DNA from: Reticulascus tulasneorum | Lineage: Eukaryota > Ascomycota > Sordariomycetes > Glomerellales > Reticulascaceae | Assembly (NCBI GenBank): GCA_001557505.1 | Contig: LSAX01000008.1 | Span: forward strand, 620,001-684,000 | Direction: 5' to 3' | Length of the DNA stretch: 64,000 nt | Shown: one piece after another, positions 45,756 through 58,700 of the stretch | Layout: each line of letters opens with the position of its first letter | Position numbering within the stretch: position 1 is the first letter of the stretch | Notes under the pieces: generated by a model | Told to the model about the DNA's origin: nothing | The model's input: the letters and a program-made list of their open reading frames with translations, nothing else | Database searches by the model: none | Program-made: the position numbers and the translations under genes

Positions 45756-47333
45756 TCACTTCGCATCGTCCTCTTCGTTGATCATCTTGACAACCAGCCC
45801 ATCTTTACCCTCCTTTAGTATCCGATACTTGCCCCCGAGCACCAGATCCTTTGCCACCAGCTCCCTCGTTCGGCCCAAGCTCTCGATGTCGGCAATCCGC
45901 TGGATGGTGGCCTCCAGATGCTCTCTAAAGCCCTCTTGCAGGCAGATTTGCTGGAATGCGCGGTGCATCGGCACCGAGCTGGCGCGCACGTCGGCCTTGG
46001 ACGTGATGGAGAACAGGTTGAGGCTGTCGAGCTTGCGGATGAAGTCGGAGCGGGTCATGATCTGCTGCGCGATATGCATGGGGAAGCTGGGCAGCACGTG
46101 GCCGGTATTGGGGTCGTACGTGTGCACCATGTCTGATTCCTTGTCGACGAGGGCCTGCGCGAGGACCATTGCTGCTGCCTGGTGTGGGTGAGCCAACCGC
46201 ATAGCTGTGAGAGATGGGAATGGGGATAGGAGCGGGCCAACGAGTCACGGAGTTGCAACTTTCAACTCCTGGCCGCCAAAGGGGAGGGTGGACATGTAAC
46301 GAATACTGGGGACACATACTGCCCATTTCTGCTGATTCATGACATCATCATCCATCTCAGCACCCAGGATCCAGCACTGGTTCAGGAACCACGTTTTCTC
46401 AACCTCGAGGATTTTCTGGCAAGTGGACAGCATATCATCGCTCTTCGCCACGCGATTGAGGAACGATAACCGTCCGCCCACGAGGTCGTATACCTGCTCG
46501 AGCCTCTCTACTGAAAGCTTCTCCTGGAAGTACTTTTGTCTGTACTTCTGCAGCGCCACCACGGCCTGCTGCTTCGGCAGGTCGGTGACCGCAAGGACCT
46601 CCATGCGGGTGGCTAGCTGCTTCAGTCGTTCGTAGACCCAGTAGTCGTCGCTGTTGAAGACCATGGTGACAAGATTCGAGGCCGCCCACTGCTCGGCGCG
46701 TTGCTGGAGGAGCTCGATGAGGTCCTTTCCATCGTCGTCGTCGCGGATAAGGTGCATTTGGTTGATGATTAGAATGAGAGGACGGTTTCGCTTCTCGCGG
46801 TTGGTGATTGCTACTTTTTCGAGCTTGTTGAGCGCGCGTTCGATGTCGAGTAAGGCCGTCGAGTCTCGGGGCCCCCGCTCGCTGAAATACCCTCCTATGT
46901 AGTCCTCGTGAAACTCGAAGTCGAGCGCCTTGCCCAGTCGTATGCGCACGATCTCCAGATCGGCGTGCGCCTCGAACATCGCGACGCCGTGGCCGTCGAT
47001 CCGCCGCATCGCTTCGAGGAGCATGCTGCTCTTACCCGTTCCCTTCTCACCCATGATGAGATGGTAGTGGCCGACCTCGCGGCCAGCTACGATGTCGTCC
47101 ACGCGCGACTGCTCGTTGCGCATGACCCATCGGTTGTCGGCATCCGCGGGCGTTATGGGGACTTCCTTCGCGATGGCTGCGAGGTCGAGCACCGGGTCGC
47201 CGGGCTCGAAGGCCTGGGTCATCTTCTGCAGGACAACCTGCTTGTAGGATTTGTGGTAGACGTAGCCGGCGAGGCCGAACCCGGTGCCGAGGACGACGAT
47301 GGAGGCGAAGGAGGTGGCGGCCGCTTCGAGCAT
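45756..47333 (-). CDS. membrane-anchored fungal P-loop (AAA-like) ATPase
   Basis: Exons 47333-46320 (338 codons) and 46178-45756, with a 141-nt intron (GTATGT...CCAG); 478 aa from Met 47333. An N-terminal hydrophobic segment (SFASIVVLGTGFGLAGYVYH) probably anchors it, perhaps in mitochondria. Walker A is MGEKGTGKSS, Walker B-like RPLILIINQMHLI, then a sensor-type strand VTMVFNSDD; the C-terminal part looks like a winged-helix region (TRSDFIRKLDSLNLFSITSK). This matches a fungal family of AAA-like ATPases with a C-terminal winged helix; no biochemical role can be assigned. In-frame codons continue upstream to a strong acceptor with a GCTAAC branch site (exon edge about 47404; EPSIGKKM precedes the Met), so a further 5' exon, perhaps a targeting sequence, is likely but I could not locate it. 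Confidence 0.8.
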
Positions 47334-47404
47334 CTTCTTTCCGATCGAGGGCTCGCCATCACGGCTTGCTTGATTTGGCCGTGCTGCCGGGTTGGCTTCA
47401 TCTG

Positions 47405-48884
47405 CTGGGAAGAGTTAGCTGTGTGATTCATGCAGTGACTTGGAGTGAAAATGGGAAATAGAAGAATGAATGGTGTATTTGCGTCAATCTCCTGACTTCA
47501 GGCGAGGCGCTCGCGTCATGATCCGCCTGTGTGTACAGATGCATCCTTCCCCGAGTCATGTTTGTCTTCAACTTCCGCTTTCACTTGATCATCAAAATTT
47601 CCCTCCCTGAAGAGCAGTGGTTTGAGAAGCAGCCTCCATACATAGAGCATGCGGCTTCGGCCTTTGTCTTGAGAACACCAACAGGCGTCCAGATCTCCAC
47701 CATCCATGTGAACGCATCTCGGTAACTCTGAAAAGCAGTTTGGTTCAGCACGCAAGTGTGAGGCCCAGGTGTTATCGTCCAAGATTCCGTAATGCGCATC
47801 TTTTGTCACAAATGCGCACTCTTTGAGAAACAGAGGCAAACTTGGCCGTGGGTAGCTCTGCGGTATCCCAGGAAGAATGTTGCGAATCACAGATAGCATC
47901 TGATGATCATCGAAAGTGCGACTGCTCCATGGAGCCAGCCTGGCTTTCGAAGTCTAAGGCAACTTGATTCGCATGCAACATTTTCCCAGGTCCACCTTCA
48001 CAACATATGTTCGAACGCCATCTCGTGGCGCGTGAAGTTGAGGTGGACTTTGAACCTATCTGATGTCGTGCGCACCTCGCAGAGCCGCCTTAACATCGTG
48101 CAACGCCGAGCCTAAGTTGCAAGAAGCCAACCTTTCTCCGTTGCACCACCTGCAAAACGAGAATCGCACTCAACCATGTTGATGAGGGTTCGACAACTTG
48201 CCTGGAACACAAAACACGGTGGAAAAGCAAATCCTAGACAATTGGCGCCCAGAATCCCCACCAGCGCTTCATCGTCTCGACTTCGAGCGGGAGCGCATGG
48301 CTGGCAGCCATCCCAATCGTTCTGGACGTCCATGCGACGCATTCAACCCAATCCAAACCAAGGATGCATGAAGCGACAGGTTCCAAAGCCAATTGATCAA
48401 AGAAAACGGTTGCGCACATTACGTACCAGCTAATTTTGCGGACTGCAAGGAATATGCGGCAGTTCTGGGTCCGCAAATGATCTTTTGTCGCGTTCTGTCC
48501 AGCCACAGCACGGGCCTGAGCTCTCGCAAGGCGCGCCGGCCACCCTGGCTCACCGTGAGCAGCATATTCGACAGCCGGATTGCATCTGCGACGCTGTTGC
48601 GTGTTCTTTCAGGATTTGGATGGTACACCGCTGCAGAATGCGCGGTGATGGAATGGACTTTTGGGGATGGGACTACCGTGTCCAAAGGGGGTTTGATTGT
48701 TTTGGTTTCAAGCCACAGTCTTTGGCGTCTTGGCATCTGATTACCAGCCCCATCGATCGTGCACGAGCCCTTCCCGCCCGGCGGGTGCTCGTTTAATACG
48801 GTGTTGGTGATCTTCAACATCGCTACCGAAACGGGTTCGTTTTATGTTGAACTGACTGATAGCTGGGGCCTGCATTGCTTCCTA

Positions 48885-48922
<38 letters not shown>

Positions 48923-50414
48923 CTCTCTCTCTCTCTCTCTCTCTCCCCGGCTCCCTGTTGGATGACATCTCGCTGTCCTAGGACTCTCCCGCAAGCTTCA
49001 TCACCGTTTCGCCCTTCTGATTCTTCAATACATCGGGGGGAGGATGTACACCCGTATCCCAGTCCATCTGCTGCCTTGGCGATCTAGTTCTTTCTTGCAT
49101 GATGTCTTGTTGATCAAAGATACTGCTAAGAATGATGGCAAAGATCTTCTCGGAGGTTTCTGAAGTCTTAAGACGGGGTTGAGGTACCACCGGCTTTGCC
49201 CCAACGTTGGTGCTACAATCCGGGTTAGTCGAGGACCACATCTACGCGAGACTGACCTAGTATATGTTTGCGATTGTTGGATAGCCTGTCACAATCGGCC
49301 ATGCTTCTCTTCTCAATGTGTTTTGATTGCTCTGCCGAGACAATGAGGTGGTGCTATGGTGCTGGCAAAGCTGCCGTATGCCTTTTGGGGCTGTGGCCAA
49401 TCCGAAGCAATAATGTCAATGGACACTTGGGTCGGCACAATTCCTGATTGCCGCTGGAATCGATTTTCGGGGTGCTAGCCGATATATGGTGTCGCTCTTG
49501 ATGGAAGTGAACGCGACTGGCGTGTTTCGTGGTGTTATTTGGGAGAAATAGGGGCATTGCGAGACTGGAACTCCTGCCTCGGCAACAGACTCTCTTACAC
49601 TTAGCGCGGAATTCCACATCCTATTATGCTTGGTGGGCTACAGAATCATTGCTTCAACCGGACGTCACCGTGCACTTGGATTGTGAAAGGCTTTGTAGCC
49701 TAGATGAAGACTTTTGAACACGCTGCAGCTCTGGACCACCTCGGTAACGCGGTAATATCTTCCACCTTCGCCATCGCGTTCATACTCGCACCTACTTTTG
49801 TTACCAGTTCACATAACAACAGCTTCACACTCTGGTCCTTGTTGGCACTTGGAATACCTTCGTCACAGCACTTCCCGCGCCGAGGACCAAGTAGTTTCAG
49901 GAGTATCATTTTGGACTGGCCGGTGTTCACATCTACGCCTCTCTTTTCATTCTGGGCATAACGCGAGCTTTCCGCCACTCTTCGAGCTACGCTTTGAATG
50001 ACTTCCTCACATGCTCTCTTAGGGAAGCCTCTGCAATCATTGTCGCATTCTAGTCAAGATTTTGCCATCCGTTCGAACACGGTCCTCTCGAAGGCTTTCT
50101 GTTGTTAAATCTCACCATCGTGTTTGTTTCACAGCTGCAAATTGAGATGAGATTACAGGGGTTTCAACGTTGTCGTACCTGCTTCTCACTTTACGCGGAC
50201 CCTTCACTCGCCGACTCCAGGCAGTAGACCAAGATACCTGCTTCTCTTAGTCTTTGATCTTTCGACCTACTTCTCCTAACGCAAGCAGTTCGGGCTGTTC
50301 TCGACCAGTTTCAAGGTATACCATTTATCTCATCCATTGACGGCATATTTACTGACTGTCGCTTAGCCCTAGGCTTTCGGTTTCTTTTACCACTTCGAGT
50401 ATCATGTGTTAAAA
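47405..50414. other. 3 kb intergenic region, no gene seen
   Basis: Between the divergent ATPase and PIP-box genes. An unresolved first exon of the ATPase may lie in its left part. ORFs of 60-133 codons are unrecognised. A minimal ORF, ATG TGT TAA, sits at 50404-50412 just before the next gene's start. Confidence 0.45.
48886..48945. repeat. compound (AC)n(CT)n microsatellite
   Basis: About 17 AC units followed directly by about 13 CT units, the longest simple repeat in the window. Confidence 0.92.
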
Positions 50415-53400
50415 ATGGAGTCCCCCCAAGACGTCTCAAGGGCAGGAGGCGATGCCGACGAAGACGGCAGCTCTGTGTGTTCAAATGACTCGAATGTAAC
50501 CTTGAAACCCCCCAACGAAGGGTCAAACGCTCATACTGCTGATTTTTCTCCTGTTTCTTGTGAGACCGTCCGCAAGACAACTGGATCGATTGTCTTAGAA
50601 GGCTCATCTGTTCCCACACCACTTCTAGCTGGAGTTCCAGGTCGCGAAATATCAGCTGCGAAGACTGATGGGGCACAGTGGGCCGGTGACTTCGATGAAC
50701 CACCAGTTCTGGCATATCCCGACAACCTTTCCAAGAGTTCTTTTCACGAACATCCGATAACGAAGCATCTGAGTTTGAGTGTCAGAGAACAGGCACAGTG
50801 CGGGCTGGTTGTGCCAGCAGAGGTGAAGCTGCGGAAGAATGTCTACGACTACGATACAGATGATGATGAAGACGATGACGAAGAATCTTCACTCGCCCCC
50901 AAAGAAGGGCATGCCATGTCTACCAAGCCGGAGGTTCTAGATCGCCCGTCTCCAGCGTTAAGATCCGTGTCGAATGTGCTACACAAGGTCAAGTCGCTCG
51001 CGACTCTGAGAGGACCCTCGCGCCTTGGCAGGGAGACAGGATCGGATGATACATCGCGGCCAACAACTCCACAGGCGGCACACGGTGGTCAACCTAAACA
51101 AGTTCGAGGTGTAAACTCAGTTTCGTCTCTGCGGCCAGGTTCTTCTGCTACTTCGAGGGCAAGCATTCTTCTAAAGAAGTCAAAGAGCCGCCCAGTTTTG
51201 AAGTCACAAATTTCAATGCCCATTCCGTTGTTGGAACATGGCAATGGCCGGCCAGGGTCAGCTCACAGCCTTTTCGAGTCAACTCGTTCCGCTTTATCGC
51301 TCAGGACCTTACCCCAACCGAGTCCTTCGTACACCGGCCGCCCAAGGAACGGTGCTGATCAATCGCCGAATGTCTCGACTCAATCTCCTGACCCAGAAGA
51401 TCTGCCTTCGCGCAGAGCGGACTCCCTTGTTGACGATGGCGATGTCGAATGTTGTCTGGGGAAACCAAAACTCTCCCCAATGGAGTACGCGCGAGAGTAT
51501 CTCATTGCGAAGGCCAAGGCCGAAAAGAACGGCGAGAAGTGCGACATGATACCACCACAGCTTTTATGGAAATGGACAGCAGGATACGAGCATTTCCTCA
51601 TCATACCCAAAGTTCCTGAAGGAGTCCCGCGAATGTTATCTCAGAAAAAGTTTGTTGAAACGCCTTTCATCCCTCTCGATGTCAATCTGCCGCCGACATC
51701 GCCACTCATCCCACCGTTGTTGGCTCACCCAAGCCTATCGATGGAAGAGAAAGAAGATTCCAACTTCCCTAGTCTCACCCACAGCCACATCAAGTTGTTG
51801 GACCCCTTCGCCAGATTTCCTCAGTGTCTTACGGTCGCTGTACATGCTTCCAGCTCCAAGGAGTCTCCCTCCAAGCAGCACACGTCTCCATCTACAACAG
51901 ACGTTTCATCTTCTCCACAACCGCAGTCTACCCCATCTCCCCCATGTTCGCCTGCAGCCTCCCATACAAGCTCAGTGTCCCGTCAGAGCTCGAACGATGC
52001 CTCGTCTGCGGCCTCACAGGACAGCATTGTCACTGCGATCAGAGCTGGTGTACCTGTTAGACGCGCTCAGCGCCACGAACTAAGACATTTCCAGTCACTG
52101 GAAGGAGTTCTCAATACAGGAGATGATGCGGACTTGACACTGACCCCTGGCAGCCCTGAGCAGTCTCCAGCGAGCAGGGAAGACCTATTAGAACGGAACT
52201 TATATGTCTCTGCGACGAGTCCCAGAAGTCTGCAAGCGTCTATCAGCACGTCAGAAGCGCCATCACTTGATACTCCAACCTTTGAGACTTCCATCTCGCC
52301 GGCACGCTGGATGAGACGAGAATCCCAAGCACCACAAACGCCACGGAATCGGACCAAGTATCCAACGACTCTACGTCTTACCCCAGTTCGAATTCCTCCT
52401 GCAAAACTAGCCAGCAAATCTGCCAAGTTGCTTGATGGCACCGAGGGTGAGGCTGCGCAAGAGTTGGATGTCGTTTGTCCTGCACCAACCAGACCAGCTC
52501 CGAACCGCCCTGTTGTCACTCTTCCCACCATTCCCCCACCAACAACACCACTAGCCCAATCTGCATCATCAAGCAGGATCCCGGTGCCAAAAGTTCCAGA
52601 CACGCCAACGCGGCAGGCAGGTCGCAGCAGATGCTATAGACAGCGTGTTCGTGGAGTTTAGAGTCCTCCACCGACCAGTCTGTTGCCTCCGATTCCGCGC
52701 AAGTCTAGCAAAAGGAAAGAACCCAGGATATCAGTCGCCGCTGCCTGTGAGCAATCAAGCGGCACCAGTTCTACCGCAGCAAGATTTCTTGAACCACCAA
52801 CCTCTGAAAACCTTCCAGCAACTAAGCAGCTTCCCCCTCTTCAGCCAGAAAAGACTGCAACGGTTCAAGATCCCAGTGTCACAGGCCACCAGGCGCCAAA
52901 TGCCCGGATATCTTCCACAGCTTGTGGTCAAGCTCGCCAGCAGACCCTGATTACGGACTTCTTCGGTGCTAGATTCGAGGGAAAGCAGGCACCAGGCATC
53001 ATTATGACACCAGCGTCAGCCACAAACCCAACTGGTCAACCACATGTCGCTGGCGAACAGTTTACCGTATCCGCCGAGAAAGCTGGGCCTATACCCGCAG
53101 CCGCTTCTCAAGCCATATCGTCAGATAGTCGTACCCCAAAGCCAGCCAAACTCGCACCACCAATGCTTCTACCGCGCCAAGATATTCGACCCCATCAAGT
53201 ACCAGTTTGGCATCCTGGTACTCTGCCTGGCGGCTATTCAACAGCATCCGCTGTCTCGCAACAAACTGTGACTGCTGCTCAAAACTCTCCGCTCAATCCT
53301 AACGGAGTCTCACAAGGCAACACCACCAGTACTGCCAAGATGCAGCCGCAGCTGAGCGTTGCAGGGGCTCTTGGATCCGATTCTGGCGCCGGACCGTGGT

Positions 53401-54776
53401 CGATGCAACCGCCAGCGTTGTCGAACAAGCGGCCCGCTGAGCGATATAGGCCATTCACAACAGACACGCATGCAGTGTTTGGTCCAGCTGTATCGAAACA
53501 GGACTTTGCAGCTCCGAAGCCTTCCGCTTCAAAGGTGATTGATTCTCACATCTCTCGACACGATTTCGCAATGACCAATGCCAAGTCTTCTATGCACACA
53601 ACTCGCACTCAAGAGCCCGTCCCTGGGATTCCTGGAAACCTAGTTTCTCTCAAACGAACTGCTGAGACGACGATTGCACCACGATATCCAGGCATTACTT
53701 CCCCTGAGCCTCCTTTTATATGCACACCACGACCACAGGCATCAGTACCCGATTTGTCAATCAAACGAAGAAATTTCGGACTTGAAGCAGTAACCGAGGC
53801 GGACATTCGTAATCAGAGATTGCAAGATATGGTTGTTGCTGCTAATGAGGCCCAAAAGAAAGCAACCGCCGACAAGCAAGCAAATGAAATCTCGTCCCAG
53901 TCGGGGAGATTCCGTGGACAGACTGCGGTTCAACCCGGTCCATCTCGACTTGTGGCAGATGTCTCAGGTGATCGCCATGCAGACATATGGCCGAACCATA
54001 AGCCAACCGGCAATCGCGTCCTTCCATCGGAGCTCCAACCAGCTCGGCGGCATCAGCCCCGTCATGAAAGAGGAGACTCGTCGAAGATGCACGGTGCCTG
54101 GGACAGGGGCGACGACGGCATGCTCCCCAAGACCCCCGCCTTCCCGAACGACGACAGACAAAGAAGCACCTATCAAGCAACACGATCCGATGTTAGCTTG
54201 CGTCCTTCTGACAGCTTGTCAACTAGGAAGCTCGCGGATGAGACCGAAGAGCGGAGAGGAATTGTACCACAACCATGGAAGCCATTCGACGGTAAAGATG
54301 AACTTCCATTTGACACCGCATTCTGGGGATGGCCTATCACTCCCGAGGTAGAAAAAAGGCAGCTGGCTGAGCGGGATGCCTACTACAAAGAGAAGTACCG
54401 CAAGAAAGCTCTGGCTGAGGGGTATCTCATTGAACGACGAGTTGACGAGGAAGAGTCCCAGACAAAGATTGCGGAGAGGAAGCCTTCAAAATTTGGATTG
54501 AGAGAAACATCGAAAGCCGTGCAGAAAAAAGCGTCAAAGGCACGACTGATCGACAAGAAAGCCTCAAAGATCGACTTAAAGGAGAAGAAGCAGGCCGCAG
54601 CCGAGGAGGAGGCCAGGCGTGCCTCTGGCAACACCATCATGGGACTGGACACGTTCTTGGCAGGGCAGGCTGGCACATCTGCCCAACCTACCGCGAGAAA
54701 CACGTCGGGCGCGAAGCGATGGCTTGAGAGTGTTTTCAAGAAGGGAAAGAAGGAGAAGAAAGACGACAAGGATTAG
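50415..54776 (+). CDS. long low-complexity protein with PIP box, one in-frame stop
   Basis: ATG at 50415 opens 748 codons ending in TAG at 52659-52661. The same frame continues for another 704 codons to 54776. The second half has no ATG until 53004, although its text before that looks coding, so a single gene is likelier than two. Removing the stop requires an intron divisible by three; 52593-52661 (69 nt) or 52584-52661 (78 nt) would fit, but their donors (GTTCCA, GTGCCA) are poor. Part 1 is Ser/Pro-rich with a conserved-looking block (SPMEYAREYLIAKAKAEKNG, then WKWTAGYEHFLIIPKVPEG). Part 2 has a canonical PCNA-interaction motif QTLITDFF at about 52941-52964 and, near the end, FDTAFWGWPITPEVEKRQLAE plus repeated Lys-Ala/Pro-Ser-Lys units and a Lys-rich tail. 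Probably nuclear; function unknown. Confidence 0.62.
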
Positions 54777-55737
54777 ATTGCCGCAGAGGATGACTCTCTC
54801 CGTTATTGTAGGATCTGCTTTTGCTGTAGGAAAGAAATACAAGACAAACTCCCCAAAAAAAAATCGATCATTTCTCTGTGTAATTGCAGTTCAAGATGCT
54901 GTCTGTGATGCCTCGATGTGAGCACATCACAGAGGGTGTCTGTAGGCTTGAACCTCCTGTCTATTCTTCACCTCTGGCTCCCTTTTCTCGCCCTCTTCTC
55001 TTTGCCCTTATGCCCAGTCCCCCCTTCGCTCGCTATCCAGCGGCTCCTAACTCACCTTATTGCCATCAAAATTGCTCCATTTTATCTTTGAGTTGAATTC
55101 TCTTGATATCAGGGTGGCATATGCAAAAGCGTTCCCTTTCGAAGCATAATCTCCACGAATTTGTCCGGAATTTTTCCAGCTATTCCCCTGTCGCTCTCAC
55201 TTATGCAAGACAGAAGGGTTCTGAGTGTAGCAGGTCAATCAAAATTGTGAAAATGTATGATCCTTTGGCTGCTTTCTATGTGCAGGCTGCTCCAAGAGGT
55301 TATTGTGAGGTAAGGTAAGGCAAAATTCCTGGCCGTTTTGGCTTGAAGATCCAGCTGGCAGAACACAATATCAGACACGAAAGGCGATCACCCTATTGTT
55401 CAATTTGCCGTATTAAATTCTTGAACTTTGTCTCTTAGATATCTGGCATAACGTCCAAAACTACCTTATTCCCAGGAAATCTTCGAAGAATTCTTGTTGG
55501 CAGGAAAGGGATCCAGTCCACTGGCAGTTTCTGCCTTGTTAGTCAGGCAGAACCCGCAATCAATTGAAGATTGTGATTCGCGTAGCCTCAGCACGTCTCC
55601 ATCTAAAGTGTTTAAAAAAGTTCCCCCGCAAAACTTCAGTCGCTGAGAGCAGATAGCTGTGCCGCTTGCAAAACGCGCCGATCATCTCCAGCGGCAATAC
55701 ATATTCAATAACGACCCGATAGACGAAATGTTCACCC
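54777..55737. other. intergenic, promoter of REB1
   Basis: 960 bp upstream of the Reb1-like gene. It includes a GGTAAGGTAAGG stretch at about 55310-55321, noted under findings. No gene is recognised. Confidence 0.4.
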
Positions 55738-58700
55738 ATGGGCCAGCAGTCGAGTGTTCCGGTGAAGACTGAGGGCGGAGAAGACATCGATCTCGGCGTT
55801 GAGGCAACCACGTCCCAGCCGCCTACATTTTCACTTCGAACTGGCAGGACAAAAACCGACAAGATGGACGGCTATGGCGACGACCGGTACTCGGGGTATG
55901 GGGACGAATCAACCGATGGAATCGTCGACTTTGAACTGCCCGACCTGCCGCCCGGTTTACCCATGTTTTCGAGCCAAGCGTTTCTGGATGACGAGCCAAC
56001 CTTTGCCTCTTATGAGGCGAACAATGCAGCGTTTGGTTACAACTCCCAGCTGACGAACGTGACATCACCCGGCTCTTCCACAAAGCGAGCAAAGAAAGAG
56101 AGGCTTGGTGGGTCAAGCCAAGGCGAGAGGAGCGTGAAGAAGAAGAAAAGGGCATCGAAGCATGACGGCGAGGAGGACAGAGAGGCACGACGACACAAAA
56201 GGAAATCGAAAAGGAAATCGGAACTCGAGGGAATTGATTCCGACCCTCTGGACGCGGCATTACCTACTCCTGCGACGACTGCTACGCGCAGTCGATCTGC
56301 ATTCGACGATTCAAACGACAACGACGCACCTCACAGCGAGATGGTGATCCCTACAAGCCAGCCACCCAGTCGTAAGCGAAAGCCCAAGTTCCTGTTTGGT
56401 TCAGAACGGAAGAAGAAAAAGAAGCGGTCACAGTTGAGCGAGGAGCCTGCAGACAACGAGACTACCGACGTTTGCGTGGCGGATGAGTCCCAAGAAGTCG
56501 TGCAAGACACCCCGACCGACCCGATTATACCAGACGGGGTAGAGGAGGCAGGCTCAAACTCGCCTCTTGTGGAAGTGAAAGGAGAGGCGCACACTTCGCC
56601 TCCACATGTGGCACGGGAAGACTTGAGCTTTATCATTAGGAGCCATTATCAAACGCTGCCCCGTGCTGTCGACGAGGACGAAGACGACGCAGATTCACAA
56701 AAGTCTCCAACTGCTGGATCTCGCTCTCGCTCTCGATCTCGATCCCGAAGCTCGATCGGCTCCTTACCAATTGGCAGTATCAAGCAAGAGCGTCGATCGC
56801 CGTCACGTTCTAACCAGCTGCTTGTGGTGAATAACCATCTCCAGGATGAAAGGTTGTCTCAACGAAGAGCTTCGGACTACCAAAGCGACAGCGATGATAA
56901 TCCGGGTCTCTCCACACAAGACGCTGTTCTTCAAAACCTTATCGAGGCCGACCAAGAAGAGGACGCAGAGGCTCAGGACATTGAATCTCACCAAGCACCA
57001 CTGTCGAATGGTTCGGTATCGGCCAATGTCGCACTGATTACCAGCACAGGGGAACAAGATGCTGCAAGCTCGAATGCAGATGGAGACACTACCAGTTCAA
57101 GCGGTTCAAGTGGGGATGATGTTGGAGAGGCACATACGGAAGGCGACAAATCGGCTGTACTGGGACGATCAAACAGATCTACCGCAGTGCCTATAGAGAG
57201 CTCAGGAGAGGAGGCCGATGATGAACTTATGACCAATAACCAAATGTTGCACAGCAACGACGAAGTTCTTTCCGCTGGACAGCTTATTACAAGCATGGAT
57301 GAGATGGAGGTTGACGGGCCTAATGACGATGAGTACATCGAGCATGATTCAAAGAAAGTTGGAGACATGGCCCATCGCTCTGCCATTCAGAAGAATCTGG
57401 AATCTGTTGAGAGCCCCATGGTCAGGGACGCAGATATCTCGGAGATTGATGAGCTGCCTAGCTCTGCTCATAAATATAGATCTTCCAGCAGGGGCTCTTC
57501 CAGAAAAACGCCTGGCAAACGGCAACAACGGCCGAAGCCCACTTTCTTCGAACAGCCAGAAACCGAAGTAGACGAAGTTCGCAAAAACTTAACGGCTTTC
57601 GCAGAACTCCCGTCTGCTGAAGCTGTAGGTTCTCCAAAACCTACGAAGGCGTCGAGAAAACCGAAGGCTGCCCTCAAGGCTAAACTGTCTGCTTCCATGA
57701 GGAAAGAAAACCAAGGAGTGAAAACATCTCATCCCAAATATCAACCCGGGATCCAACGTGACGGCTTCATTACTGGGGCGTTTAATGAGGATGAGTTGGA
57801 GAAGATTCGGGTTGCGGTGGAGCAGTTCCGAGATGATCATCGGCTAACGCAAAAGGAGGTGAACACGATGATTCAAGCCTCTGCCAGGAGTCTCCAGAAT
57901 GAGATGCATGTCGATCTCTGGGTGCAGATTGTTGCGGCTTGCCCGGATCGGCGTCGTCAGAAGATCATCAACGTCACTCGCAAGAATTTTCACAATTTTA
58001 CTGCTCGAGGAGCATGGACCGATGAACAGTCAGAAGAGTTGGAGAAAATGATTCGGAAGTACGGCGAAAAGTGGTCAGAGATTGGCCATGTCTTAAACCG
58101 ACATCCTGAAGACATCCGAGATCGATACAGGAATTACATAATCTGTGGCAGAAATCGAGAGCGAAGCAAGTGGACCGAGGATGAAGAAGCACTTCTTGTA
58201 GAAAATGTCATCAAGTGTATCAAGGGCATCGACAAATCACGATCCAAAAGCCCCAATAAAGTCGGCCTGAGGGGTTCTTCCGAGTCTCTCATCGATTGGC
58301 AGACTGTCAGCCAAGGGATGGGCCGGACCCGAAGCCGACTTCAATGCATGAACAAATGGAAGAATATGCACATCAAAGTGTCCGGCAACGATGTCGTTGC
58401 ATCCCAGCAGCCCACGTCAACCGTGAATTGGAGACTAGAGAAGGCTCGCAAGCAGATTCGGTTAATGGCTACGGACGACAAGCACAGATTAGTCGAGGCC
58501 ATCCGTCGGTCCGCTGCTGGCAAGGACAATAAGATTCCATGGACGAAGCTCGTCGATAAGCCGTACCGAATGAAATGGCACAAGCCCACTCTCGTGCTCC
58601 TGTGGCATCGACTCAAGCAATCTGTCCCAGACAATGATAAGAAGACCGTCAGGGACTGTTCATCGTGGCTCTTGGAAAAATACGAGCAAGATGAAGTGTT

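Noticed and set aside
47516..47899. 127-codon minus-strand ORF upstream of the ATPase
   Set aside because: Considered as the missing 5' exon, but phase and splice donors do not join it to the ATPase frame and it lacks presequence character.
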